Origin: Diphasiastrum complanatum
Lineage: Eukaryota > Streptophyta > Lycopodiopsida > Lycopodiales > Lycopodiaceae
DNA: 64,000 bases
Reading direction: 5' to 3'
Assembly (NCBI GenBank): GCA_029204225.1
Contig: CM055104.1
Coordinates: 47,314,451 to 47,378,450 of the forward strand
In this document: positions 46,922 to 58,600 of the stretch, in pieces
How positions within the stretch are numbered: the stretch's first letter is position 1
Layout of the letters: the number at the start of each line of letters is the position of its first letter
Notes under the pieces: model-generated
Seen by the model: the letters and a program-made list of their open reading frames with translations, nothing else
Database searches by the model: none
Told to the model about the DNA's origin: nothing
Translations under genes and position numbers: made by a program

Positions 46922-47902
46922 TTAAAAATACTCCCTCTTACTTGTCATGTGGGAGCTAGCCCCACTATCTATCCACCAAGGGTCTTCACTTCTTATGCTT
47001 GAAGATGAGAAACTTGACATCATGAGTGAATCTTCATGAGAGCTCTCCTCTTCCTCTTGGCCTAGGTTTGCTTGACTTTGAGATTGCCTCTTCTTGAAGC
47101 ACTCCGAGGCATAGTGCCCCATCTTGCCACAAAAGTAGCATTTGATCTTCGACTTATTCTTCTTTGGCTTGCTCAAACTTGGACTTGAAGATCCTTCTTG
47201 ATCTTCACCTTTGACTTGGTTCTTCTTGAATGCAGCACCCTTGCCTTTCAATTTGCTCTTGCTCTTGGTGAAAAGAGCCTTGTCATCTCCATCATTGAGG
47301 GAGACCTTCTCCATCCTTGACTTGATGTGAGTTCTCCTACTCTCCTCGGCCATGAGGACTCCATGGAGATCTTCAAGTGAGGGCAGCTTGCCCATAATTG
47401 CATAGCCTTGCACTAGGTTAGCAAAATCCACACTCAAACCATTCAAGATTAGTTGAACAAGATCACTTTCCTTAATGGAATCTCCTATGTAAGCAAGCTC
47501 CTTGTTTAAATCCTTAACTCTCAACACATATGAATGTCCACTCTCTCCTTTAGCTTGAAAACATTGAAAGATTTGATTCTTCAAGGATAGCAACCTTGAA
47601 GTATGCTTGGATTCATATATCTTTTGAAGAGTTTCCCATGCTTCTTGATCCGAGGTGCAAACACCTACCTCCTTAAGAAGCTCATTAGCTACATTTATTT
47701 TTATATGATGGAGAGCAACCTTGCACCTCCTTTTGTATTTTGTAGCTTTTTGAGGGTGAATAGGCTCATCCTCTTCACCACTCACTATATCCATTAGATC
47801 TTGTAAAATAAGAATTGATTCCATTCTTAACTTCCAAATTGAATGATTTGAAGCATTCAATCTATTATGTGAATCCAAAAGATATGCATTCATTGAAGCC
47901 AT
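46922..47902 (-). pseudogene. Ty1/copia Gag with zinc knuckle and protease site, open frame
   Basis: An uninterrupted minus-strand ORF of 326 codons, the best preserved retrotransposon gene in the window. It starts M-A-S-M-N-A-Y-L-L-D. The capsid (UBN2-type) covers roughly residues 15-200. A CCHC knuckle, C-Y-F-C-G-K-M-G-H-Y-A-S-E-C, lies near residues 255-268. The protease start W-W-I-D-S-G-A-S-S-H-M is at the end. A stop at 46922 cuts Gag-Pol there, although the frame resumes at 46828, so the element is defective only slightly at this point. Gag packages the RNA into cytoplasmic particles. Confidence 0.92.
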
Positions 47903-49074
47903 CTATCTTTAAACAAGATCTTGATCACAAGAATAGATGCAAAATAGAAATGATTGAAAGACTAGCTATCCCACTACCTAGGGACTTGAGAAAGCTCAAA
48001 ACTTAATCTCTCAATAAGAACCTACCTGATCTTAAGCCAAATCAAATCTATTAATGTCAACATGAATGAAAACTAGCTTGAATTTGCATAATAATCGGAT
48101 CTATGATTGCCTCCTCCTTGATCACGACTTTACAAGGATACAAAATTCACCTAATCTGAACCAAAAGGAATCGTACGCACATAGATTGTCTCTTCAAATC
48201 ATTCCTACAAAATCAGGTTGAATCATCATGCAATAATCAATTCAAACTATCTCACAAATCAAGCAAAATTCATTAGAGGAGGTTTGAGCTCCAAAAAGAC
48301 CCTTTAAAAATTTGTGCAAGATGTAATTTATGTTATTAAAATATTATAACACTAATACTTTTGACTTGCCATAACTTTTTAATCGTAGCCCAAAAGTAAT
48401 CATGTAACATATCATTGGAAAGGCCTTGTCAAGCGCTTTTTAATGCACCAAACTTCGCTAAATTTGGACTTACCACTAAACAGTTATGCCATTTTTAGTG
48501 TGGAATCAAAATGTGGACTCAAAAAGTTACGTTACATAGATTTCAAATTTGAATGTTTTGATTGGTCCATGTGTAAGAAAAAATTGAGAAAAAATATAAA
48601 AAGAATCTTTACAAAGGGTCTTTTTTGGATTTAGAACTCCTCTAATGGAACACAATCTTGACTAGAATTGCATTCCCTTGATGTGCACTTATCAAAGTCT
48701 TTGGGCTGACCCCAAAATTGAATTTCTAAGATCTGAATAAGTCTAAGAACGACCTATTATAGTACCAAAGATAAGAATCTACCTTCCTTTTGATTGATTG
48801 AAAACTATTCCTTGTGATAGACTCCACAAATTGAGTAGCATCAATATGAGAAAAGTACAAACTACTCGTTATTTTGATCCAATTGATAAGATATGACCAC
48901 AACTCGGATTTTGAAGCTAAAAAGCCTGTAAATAAAAAATCATTAGATCACTCTTCACTCAAATTGATAAAAAATTGAAGGTACTACTCATAAATTATGT
49001 CTAGATAGTAATCAATGCTTGAATTGCATCAAAATCTATGATTCTAGCATGAAGTGAAGCTCATTTCTTGGAAT
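47903..49074 (-). mobile_element. Copia leader, interrupted by a CATTAG element
   Basis: Untranslated leader between the primer site and the gag start. It is about 0.8 kb without the inserted element at 48271-48647. It gives the context for the shorter leader piece at 1-151. Confidence 0.65.
48271..48647 (+). mobile_element. CATTAG element inside copia leader, copy c
   Basis: A 377-bp full copy, CATTAGAGGAGG to CCTCTAATG, in the same orientation as copy a. The flanks are AGCAAAATT and GAACACAATC, with no duplication. Confidence 0.9.
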
Positions 49075-49087
49075 GGCTTTGATACCA
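49075..49087 (-). other. LTR-retrotransposon primer binding site
   Basis: On the minus strand it reads TGGTATCAAAGCC, one base from the initiator-Met consensus, abutting the LTR end. Confidence 0.85.
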
Positions 49088-49660
49088 TGATAAAAATGTA
49101 GAAAAAATAAACCCATTTGATCCTAGAAATGATGGAGAAAGCACCTACTTAAAATCCAAACAAGATCTAGAAGCTAGATTACTAATCAATGCATTGATTC
49201 CTAGCTTATCTTGGCTTGAACTCCATGAATTAGCTCCAAAACTCTTCACACGTGTGAAAGTATGACCTGGTGCTGCTTGTGTACTGTACTGTACCTATAA
49301 CTCTAAACTCATTCAATCATTACAAAAAACTCTAAACTCATTCAATCATCACAAAAAACTCTAAACTCATTCAATCATCACAAAAACTCATATGCCAATA
49401 ATTCATCAATCAAATCATAGACTCAAACTAGTCAAAGTCTCAATTTTGCTCATAATTGGATGGAAATCCCATCACATATTTATGCATGTAGAGCTCGAAT
49501 CTGATCATATTGCATATCCCAAAGGTACCATTCCAAAGCTAGGTTAATGATTTGACTTAGAATAAGGTATCCTATGCTTTTGGCACGTGACATCCCCCAA
49601 CATGGCCTCAAAGTCATGAACAAGCGGTAATTGTGCAAACTAGCTTATGTAAATTTAACA
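49088..49660 (-). repeat. 5' LTR of the antisense copia, 573 bp
   Basis: On the minus strand it begins TGTTAAATTTACATAAGC and ends CTACATTTTTATCA. It is the same family as the 3' LTR at 32783-33459 but has a deletion of about 130 bp and a local triplication of an AAACTCTAAACTCATTCAAT-like word at about 49320-49385. Confidence 0.88.
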
Positions 49661-49800
49661 GTGGCTATACAAGTGAGTGGAAGGCAACACATTCATTCTA
49701 ACATGATACTTAACACAAAAACACCAAAGGATTGTATTCATTAAGTAGCATGTATAAATTAGATGAATTACGAACACAAAACTATAGCGGATGCAACTGC

Positions 49801-50200
49801 GTACTCATAAATAATTTTGAAAATCGATCGTTTCTATCTGACACACTTTTGCTAATAAGCAATGAAACGCTCTTAACAATATTCTATCACAAATTGAGTT
49901 CTTGAATCAATTGACTTGATTATTTGATTTAACTTGAGAAAATGATTAGCTATTTAGACTACTTAGCAATGCTGAATGAGCTTATTCAAATGACGGTTGA
50001 CGGCGTACTCATAAATAATTATAAATATTGATCGTTTCTATCTGACACACTTTTGCTAATAAGCAATGAAACGCTCTTAACAATATTCTATGACGAATTG
50101 AGTAATCAATTGACTTGATTATTTGATTTAACTTGAGAAAATAATTAGCTATTTATACTAGTTAGCAATGCTGAATGAGCTTATTCAAATGACGGTTGAC
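49801..50200. repeat. 204-bp tandem duplication
   Basis: Two units (49801 and 50005) share GTACTCATAAATAATT, TGACACACTTTTGCTAATAA and an ending TGACGGTTGAC. No coding content. Confidence 0.9.
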
Positions 50201-50340
50201 GACAACTGTTTAGCCAAGTCACAATTGACACTTAGCCATATTGAGCTGAAGATCGCAACTGGCACCTAGCCATATTGTGATGTCACTTATCCAGTTAGAT
50301 TTCATGGCAAGTGTAAAGGTTCGTAAGTAGTTGTAAGATG

Positions 50341-50500
50341 TAAGCCCGTGAGCAAACGTAAGAACCCATAAGTAGAAGTCCATGAGCTCATAGGAGGTCG
50401 CAAGAGGCCATAAGCTATCGTAAGCTCGTGAGCAAATGTAAGAACCCATAAGTAGAAGTCCATGACCTCATAGGAGGTCGCAAGAGGCCATAAGCTATCG
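50341..50500. repeat. 80-bp tandem repeat, two units
   Basis: Units 50341-50420 and 50421-50500 are almost identical, sharing CATAGGAGGTCGCAAGAGGC. The minus-strand open frames across it are not supported. Confidence 0.92.
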
Positions 50501-51130
50501 TAAACCTGCTTTGCGATTCTTGTGTATTCTTGTAGTCTGTGCAATAATGCGAGTAAATCTGCAGCCACTGGATAAATGAATGGATGTATATTAAAAATCA
50601 AATTAGAGTGATAAGGATAATAATCCAACACATAGCTCATGCACATTTCACGTGCAATGTGCATGAGCTATGTGGCAGCCCGAGCATCATTGGTTGTCCC
50701 ACTTGCACAATCTGTCATAATTTTCATGTGCTATGTGTTAACTTTTTATTGCGTGTCCACTTGAGAATTGTAAAAAAAAGCTCTCAAGAAATTATGCTTC
50801 CAAGTTTGCATGAATATCGTCTGTTTATCGTCCGTTTAAAGGTGCTTCCGAAATACAAAGAAAATCTGAGCACTTGGCATTATCGCGTCGCGGGTAAATC
50901 ACCCACACATCAAAATTTCAAAAAGTTCCATTTGCCCTGTTTTTGCAACCTCGATTTCCAGGATCAAATCAGGGAAGTAAGAGAAGAAGAAAGATTAGTT
51001 AATCAATCAAAGCAGAGCCAGGCATGGTTTTCATAAAACCCTAGTGGAAACCCTAGTTGTTATCTAGATTGAGAGCTCTGGTTTTGGAGCTATGAATGGC
51101 GATGGGGGTTGGCCCTGGTTTTTGATCTCC

Positions 51131-51500
51131 TTCTCTTTGCCGGTTCTGACAGTGAATTGATAAACAATTGCTTATTGTAAAGCATGAAAGGGATCGAGAT
51201 TGAGAAAAAGCAAGAGAGGTGGTTAGGGAGAATATATTTAGAGTGATAATAGCACCTTAGGGTTGCTGTGACTTTTTTCTTTCCTTTTTGCAGGCTTTGG
51301 CTTTTGGTCTTTCTTCTCTTTGCCGGTTGTGAGAGTGAATAGATGAACAATTGCTTATTGCAAGGCATGAAAGGGATCGCGAATGAGGAAAAGCAAGAGA
51401 TGTGGTTAGGGTAAATGCTTTTGAGCGATGAATGCATCCTAGGGTTCCTATGTCTTTCCTTTTTGCAAGAGCAAGATGGATGAGTTTCGAAATGTGCATT
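51131..51500. repeat. 183-bp tandem duplication upstream of the maturase-like gene
   Basis: TTCTCTTTGCCGGTT starts the units at 51131 and 51314; both contain ACAATTGCTTATTG and GCATGAAAGGGATCG. It lies 160-530 bp before the ATG at 51662, so it may be promoter or 5'UTR sequence. Confidence 0.85.
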
Positions 51501-51661
51501 CTAGGGTTGCTGTAACTTTTGTGTTTTCATTATATGTTTCCATTTTGGAAGAGCAAGTGTAGGCCGAATGGAGGAGGATTGGAACGTGCAGCTTGCCATG
51601 CATCGGAAGAGCGTCACAGAAGAATCTACCAGAGACTTAGGGTAAACGGCACAGATTAAAA

Positions 51662-53011
51662 ATGGCTGGAGCTATGTACAAAACAAGCCAAAGATTACTA
51701 GCGAGTTCCTTTTCCAGGTCTGAAAACTTTGACCAGATAACGTTCTGTTTTTGTATCAGGTTGTGTTTTGTGACTGGCTGTTGAATTGGATTTATTTCTG
51801 TTAATCTTAACCTTTGTTCACCGTGTTTGTTTTATATCTGGATGTGTTGTTTATATTGAAATTGAGCGAGGTGATGTGTTGAATTGGAGCAACAGTGACA
51901 TTATGAACTTTGGCTTTCAGATTTGTTGCAAATATCTCATTTCCACTAAGCTGCAGCCTTTCCACAGCAGCAACACATATCAACTGCTCGTTTTCAGGCA
52001 GCAGTGACGTCTTGAAGGAAGGTTGGACATACTGTCGTACATTTTTTTACTCCTGTTTTTTTCATTCTGGCTATGCCTTTAAGGTCCGGAACAAACTTGT
52101 GTTTGACTTTTTGCCTTTCATGTCTCTTCTTGTGGTGATTGGAGTTGCGGAAAGAATGCTTCAATCAAATGTGTATCTGTCATCAATTATTGTTTCTCCT
52201 TGTTTTTCAAATTTGGTTTCACTGTAGAGATGGCAGGGCAACAATTTCTTTTGGAAGCTGGTTAATTAATTCGAAATATTTTCAAGCTCCCTGTGTTACA
52301 TCCATTTTGTCAATCGCTATTAATTGCAAGATTGGGTTGATTGCAGTGCGTCCAATCATGTGTGGGTGGCCTTTTTCGCATGGGAACAAACCAGAGTTAG
52401 TTGCACGTATCCATTCATCAGCTACGGACGATGGTGTTAGGAAGATAGATTCCACTGTAAAAGATGAGGATCCTCTAGATGATTTTTATACTGATGGAGA
52501 AGATGACAACCTTAATGATGACAACTATGAGCAAGAACCACATAAAATGCAGGATAGTTTCAAAGATGCAAAAATTCAACAAGATGATCAGCCAATCAGG
52601 GGGATGTCATGGGATCAAGAAAGGAGTGACCCTAACTTCGATCGACGCTATACAGGATTTCGACGAAATAGATCAAGCTTTTTTGGTGACAGTGATGCTG
52701 TGTTGGCCAAACTGCAAAGGCTTCGTCGTGGTCCTGATGGTAGGTTTGTGAATCTAGTTGAAGTCATTTCTGATTTAGACATATTGCTTGATGCTTATCA
52801 GAAAGTGAAAGCAGGCCCCAATGGCAATCCAGCTGAAGTGAGAGTAGATAATATCTGTTTAGATTGGTTTGTAGAAACTCAAGCAAAACTTAGAAATGGC
52901 ACTTTCAAGTTCAAACCTGTCAAGCGGGTCCTAATACGAAAGAAGCCACCAGGAAGAGGAAAGAGAAGAAGAGCACCAGATCTTGAGCCAAAAAATTTTG
53001 ACAAGAAATGA
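51662..53011 (+). CDS. Spliced gene: mitochondrial presequence plus N-terminal maturase (RVT_N-like) domain
   Basis: Proposed exons are 51662-51717, 51921-52021 and 52347-53011 (GT..AG introns; phases match), giving about 273 residues. Residues 1-19 (M-A-G-A-M-Y-K-T-S-Q-R-L-L-A-S-S-F-S-R) are basic, hydroxylated and free of acids, like a mitochondrial presequence. An acidic, low-complexity part follows. From about residue 169 come L-A-K-L-Q-R-L-R-R-G, L-D-A-Y-Q-K-V-K-A, W-F-V-E-T-Q-A-K-L-R-N-G-T-F and F-K-P-V-K-R-V-L-I. This is the order and spacing of the region before the RT fingers in group II intron maturases and plant nuclear nMAT proteins. The protein ends right after, in a Lys/Arg-rich tail, without any RT or X domain. 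It has no internal stop over 221 codons in exon 3. It may be a working truncated derivative or an nMAT pseudogene; I favour a gene. Confidence 0.65.
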
Positions 53012-53167
53012 AAATAGGAAGTCACACAAAGCACTTGCTGCGTGTGCATGTTTTCCTTTATAAAGAGATCAGCAGGCTTATCTTTCTCCTATGTAAGCAT
53101 AACCAAATACTTGTGGCAGTGGTACACAAGCATTGTTGTGTTTTACTTGCTCCATGCATCTCTAATC

Positions 53168-53504
53168 CATAGTTGCACAGAAATGCGTTTCTGGGCAATA
53201 ATGTTCCCAGAAACGTGTTTCTGAGAATCGCGTTTCGGGCACCAGAATCGCTGAGAAAAAGAAAACAAATTATATATCTATTTTGCCCTGAAATTGCATG
53301 AAACTAGTCCTAAAATTGCCCTAAACTGGACCCAATTGTAACCATAACACCTACCAACCTATAAAAATGCAATTCCCTTGATTAGAGGTTTAATTTGATA
53401 CCCATATTGCCTGAAAATTAAAAAAAAAAAACGTTTTTGAGAAACGTTGTCCAAAACCAGAAACGCATTTTTGACCGCGTTTCTGGAACCTTAGTGCAAC
53501 TATG
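53168..53504. mobile_element. hAT-like MITE with 8-bp target duplication
   Basis: A 337-bp element with terminal inverted repeat CATAGTTGCAC/GTGCAACTATG. It is flanked by identical CTCTAATC at 53160-53167 and 53505-53512. Subterminal AGAAACG words repeat in both orientations. The 8-bp duplication fits the hAT superfamily. It has no coding capacity and lies 156 bp after the maturase-like gene's stop. Confidence 0.9.
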
Positions 53505-53512
53505 CTCTAATC

Positions 53513-54680
53513 TAAACACATATAATGGTGAATCAATTCCATAACTTGTAGATTTGTAAGTCAAATTTATCACATCCGCCTTACAAACAGGTAGTTTTCC
53601 TTCGACTTTTGTCTGAAAGAGATTGGCCTTGCTCAGAGAAGCATTTTGACAAGACATGCAAACTTCCTCAACTTGCTAGATCCCATAGTCTTTCCTTTTG
53701 AGATTCAACACCATTTTTCTCGTGTAAAACATGTGTCTTGTGGTTGTAAGGTTCAAACATCGAGTCAAATATATATGAGCAATTTTTAAAGCTAGTTTTA
53801 GTAGCCTCACAAAGTTAATTCAACATGTTGATTGCGTAAATTTTGGAAGGCTAATGTGGCTTTTGTAACACTTTGCAAGCATTTGTCCCATAGACTTTCT
53901 TTAAATCATGTCCATTTGAACTGTTGAGGGTTAACCTGACGTAGATTCAATTGAGCAAAATCAAATTTGCTACAGTCTGACTATACGTCTCTTTGCCCAA
54001 TTCTAGTGCAAATCCATGCTCACCTTGAGTAAGGAAGTTTGCAGCCATCCCGTACCACCACTATCTATCTCAAAATGGACATGCGTTGTCTAGATCATCA
54101 CCGGTAGGGCAAACAATCTTTATGTAATCTTACAGTTCTTCTTTTGATAATTTGATATGAATATTTCTTTTTATGAAGTATCACAATAATCATTAAGGTG
54201 CTAAATGTATTGTGCATCTTTATTGCCTAGTATACTAAGCAATCAAATTGCCACTGCAACTTAGATCATTCTATGTCTTTCTCAATCTTGTCAGTTATAT
54301 TAAGCAGTTACGATGATCGAATCCACTATTGCGTGCTTGTTGTAGGTTGGAGAGCAAGTTGAAAGATTTTCCTCTCACGATTGTATTGTGATGGATCACT
54401 CTCACTTGACTCATATGCCTTGATTGTACTATGTTGGAGAGTGTGGCACGAGTCTAGTAGCCACTCAAATGATGTTGGTATCTTTGAATGCATGACAAGT
54501 CATTGTCTACTTGTCTACTAGCTTAATTAGTATTGCATGGATGTGTCTCCACCCACCCTTATTTAGACTTGATGTGGCTTGAGGGTGGGGGCATGTAGTT
54601 AGCCTTGCATGTGTTAATTATTGAATGTAAAACTTTCATAGTTTTATGGTTGGGTGGTTAAAATGGTTGTATTATATTTT
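53513..54680. other. Intergenic, no gene seen
   Basis: AT-rich sequence with no supported ORF. The part nearest the maturase-like gene may hold its 3' flank. Repeat R1 begins at about 54681. Confidence 0.4.
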
Positions 54681-55230
54681 ATTGTGTATCGAAAAATAAT
54701 GTATGATATTCTTCTAATAACTCGTGTTTGGATTATTACATCAAGATCAAAAGATCTTGAATTGAATGCCATAAATTGAATAGATTTTTTTTCAAAAGAT
54801 GCCAAATCCACTATGTATAGACTTCGTCAAGTCTAATCTCATGATGTGCTATAGAAACTTTATTCTTTATAGAACTTCTAGCTCATCAGTCTAAACCAAT
54901 GCAAGCTTCCTTGTGAACAATGGTGAGTCAACATGAATTGGTATTATGACTAATTGGCTTCACCCAAAACTTGAATGTACCCCAAAAGGTTTACATAAAG
55001 CTCAACTCAATCCTTAGTGTCTCGAACATTTTCTTATGCATAAAATATTACCCAATATTCAATTCAATATTGAGCATGGTGAACATTCTCTGAGCATATT
55101 GTACTTTACTTTTTTGAAGACTTCTATACTCTAGTTCATAGTGATATTGCTCATCCCAAGTGTAAGTAGAAAGTGATTGCCAAAGGTGGAATGTATACTA
55201 AATCAAAAAAGAAACAATACCAATAGAAAT
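54681..55230 (+). repeat. Repeat R1, second copy, left part
   Basis: It matches 34052-34643 and ends at GAAAT (55226-55230), the left target duplication of the inserted copia. Confidence 0.8.
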
Positions 55231-55883
55231 CGTGAGAAATTCAACTAGTTTAATCATATTTGCTACATTTTTATATTTGGCAAATTGAAGTCAACTTTGT
55301 ATTAGACTAAGAGTTTGACTTTTCAAAGTTATATTAGTCTAAATGCATTTGAATAAACACTTCCGAAAAGTGTGGGAAAGATTAGAAGTCGAGTTTGAGT
55401 ATATTCAAATTTAATTGTTGGGTACATTGAATCTAGACCCAAAAATAGTAGTGTTTACATTTTGGAGTGAAAGCCAAGTAGCCAAATAGAGTTTGGACCT
55501 GCTAGAAAAGGATGTAACTCATGGAGTAGAAAATCTTCTCTCTTCTCTATCTCATTTCATGCTTACACATGGTTTTCTTGGGTTATACTATCCATTGGTG
55601 CACTATACTTGTGATATCTTGCAATTCTATGTGTAGAATGATTTATATTTGCTATTTTCAGGTTCACACGTGTGAAATATCGTAGGACACTGTTGATGTG
55701 TGGACAATAGTTTTTATTTATGTTTTGATTCATGTTTGATCAACTTTTATTAGAGTTAGTATTTTATTGTGTGTGTAGATGCTGATTCTTCTACATTGGC
55801 AAGATTGATGGAGTAGTTTGTTTTGTAACCAAAGATTGATGGAGTAGCTTGTTTTGTACTGAATTGATCCCAAATCTTTCACA
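55231..55883 (+). repeat. 5' LTR of complete copia F, 653 bp
   Basis: It starts (C)GTGAGAAATTCAAC and ends AAATCTTTCACA; the first base looks mutated from T. It matches the LTR at 60021-60539, which has lost about 130 bp. I see no good primer-site match just inside. Confidence 0.85.
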
Positions 55884-56070
55884 TTGGATTTTTAGATAGT
55901 GAGGTTGCTGGACCTCATTTGAGTGTGTTTCAATTTTAGGAAGTGACAAGACTCATTAGATTGAGGATAGATCATAGGTTGATTAAGATTCATGATTCTA
56001 TGTGTTGATTTGCTTGGTATTAGTGCTAGAAGAAAAATTTTGACGAATTTCAAATCTTTGTGATTTCTCT

Positions 56071-58600
56071 TTGAAAATTTTGTTGTTGTTCAAAGAAGTG
56101 CTTTGTGCATTGAAACATGTTGAAAGAGAGGATCAGGGTCATTGCTACGTGGCTACATCAAGTGGAATCATGTTGGAAGCCAATGATAGACTTATCTCAA
56201 GTAGCAAGAGGGCCAAAAGAGATTTATACATGATAAAGCTGAATGTTACCAATGAGCTTCTCAAGGAAGTTGGTAAGAATACTTCATATAAGGATGTTTG
56301 AGATTCATTGAAGAAGCTTTATAAATCCAAGTCCACTTCTAAAGTGTTGACTCTAAGAAAAAAAAATATTTTCTTGTTTGCAAAAGAATAAAAAAAAGTC
56401 GAAATACTTTTATTTTGAGAGTGAAAGCATTGAATGATGAGCTGGTTTGTATTGATGAGATCATTTAGGGTTCAAGTTATTCGTAATGGATTGTTGGATG
56501 CTCATGCTAACATTGTTTAAAGTCTTGCTATTCAAAGAATTTTGTCAAGTTTGATTGATCTTCAAGAGACCTTGATCAATGAATAATATAGGCTTCAAGC
56601 AAGAGGTGGATCTTCATCAACATCTCAAGTTGGAGAGGAGGCTATGTTCATCAAGAGCAAATTCAAGGGCAAAAGCAAAAGTAAGTGGTCTAAAGTGCAA
56701 GATCAAGTGGATGCTTCTTCAAGTGGCAAAAAAAAAGATATATCAAAGCTCAAGTGTTTCTATTGTGGCATCAAATGACAATTGCAAGTGAGTGCTACAA
56801 GAAGGAGAGAGATTAATGAGACAAGCAAGGTAATCTTACTCTTGATAAGAATGGTTTGGATATTCAAGATGCAAGTGATGATGCTTTTGTGATGTCTTCA
56901 TGTATGCTTGCTAATGATGGAGATCTAGATCCATGGTGGATTGATAGTGGAACAAGTTCAGACATGACTTTTCACTTCTTTGTTGGCATATAGAGATGAT
57001 AAGAGGATGATCTACATGACCAAGGATGATGAGTGTGCATCAAAGGGATTGGCACAATTCCTATTTCACCCTTTACAAATAAGAATGTTCATTTGGAGGA
57101 TGTTTTGTTTATTTCATCTATTATCAAGAATTTACTTAGTGTGAGTTAATTGCCAAGTAAAGACATCAAAGTTGAGTTTGATGGAGATGCTTGTATGATA
57201 AAAAAGAAGGATGTCTTGATTGCAAAAGGTAAAAGACAAGAGAAATTGTTCAAACTAGATGTTTGTGTTATTGCGAACCAAGTTGGATGTATTGCAAGAG
57301 AGCAATTACCCATTCAAGAGGTTTGGAATAAAAGGATAGGACACCTCAACTTCAAGTCATTGGAGGTAATGGTTAGAAAGAAGATTGTGATAGGTCTTCC
57401 AAGTTTTTTAAGTGGCATCAATCATGTTTGTGAGTCTTGTCCTTTGTCTAAGTCACATAGACTATCTTATGCTAGGTCTACATTCAGATTTACAAAGCCT
57501 TATCAACTTGTCCATTTGGATATTCACGAAATTATTACAATTAACAATAGTGGAGCTAAGATGTTTGTAACTTTCATTGATGATTTTAGTAGATTTTCTT
57601 GGATCTAGCTATTAAAGAGCAAAGATGAAGTATATGATGTCTTTGTTAAGCTCAAGAATGCAAGAGAGAACCAATTTTTCACAAGGATCAAGTGCTTAAA
57701 GAGTGACAATGGTGGTGAGTACATATCTACCAAGTTCAAGGCCTTTGTAATGAGCATGAGATCAAGAGAGAGTATACAACACCAAGGACTTCACAACAAA
57801 ATGGAGTGGCTGTAAGAAAGAATATGATTTTATGAGGTTAACTACTAATCTTGAAAAATCATTTTGGGATCAAGCTTTGTTGTGTGCCAATTTCTTGTAC
57901 AATAGGTGGTCGAGTGCTATTTTGGATGGAAGGATACCTTTTGAGATGCTATTCAAGTGTCAACTTTCTAAAAACTTTTGGATGCACTTGTTATACTAAC
58001 ATTACTCTTGATGATAGGACCAAAGAGGATCCATCTTCAAATAAAAATATTTTTATTAGATATAGTGAGGTGAGTAAAGCCTACAAGGTTTACATTCTTT
58101 TTACTAACAAAGTGATTGTTGGTAGAGATGTCATTTTTTATGAGGGGAACATTTCAAAAGTGTCTTCAAGTACTATTGATGATGATGTGGATGGATCTAA
58201 CATTCTTGATATTGATGTAAAGGATCCTACTTTAGATGGTGATGATGATGGACCTTTATTTCAAAAGCCAAGGAGAACATCAAGGGAAAAACAAATGTCT
58301 TCAAGACTCACATATGATGAAAAAGGTCAGCAAGTAGTTTTTGAAAATTATGTTGTTTTTCTAACCTTTTTTTAAGAAGCAAGAAAAGAAGAGGAGTGGA
58401 TCCAAGCAATGGATCTTGAGTATTAAGCTCTTATGAAGAATGGAAGATGGGGATTGGTGGAGTTACCTAAGGTCAAGAAAGCTGTTGGATGTTTTCATGA
58501 ATTTACAACAAGTAATGGATTTGAAAAATGAAGTTTGTTCAATGACTTTGATGGTCAAGTTGATGATCGAGAGGTTGATCTCAAAGGGCTTCAATAACAT
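56071..58600 (+). pseudogene. Copia F gag to RT start, heavily broken
   Basis: Gag pieces: N-V-T-N-E-L-L-K-E-V-G at about 56240 and a damaged knuckle near 56750. Protease: P-W-W-I-D-S-G-T-S-S near 56935. Pre-integrase 57150-57480 (W-N-K-R-I-G-H-L-N, V-C-E-S-C). Integrase core 57480-57850 (V-H-L-D-I-H, F-I-D-D-F-S-R-F) and tail 57851-58375 (K-E-D-P-S-S-N, Y-K-V-Y-I-L, K-P-R-R-T-S-R-E-K). RT begins W-I-Q-A-M-D-L-E-Y and A-L-M-K-N-G-R-W-G-L-V-E-L-P, then is lost at about 58490. Many stops and frame shifts show it is not functional. Confidence 0.88.

Noticed and set aside
50219-50664. Two overlapping minus-strand ORFs with repeated Y-D-S-L-W-P-L-A-T-S
   Set aside because: Both are translations of the 80-bp tandem repeat.
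52479-52751. Alternative-frame ORF inside exon 3 of the maturase-like gene
   Set aside because: The other frame carries the maturase-type motifs and runs longer.
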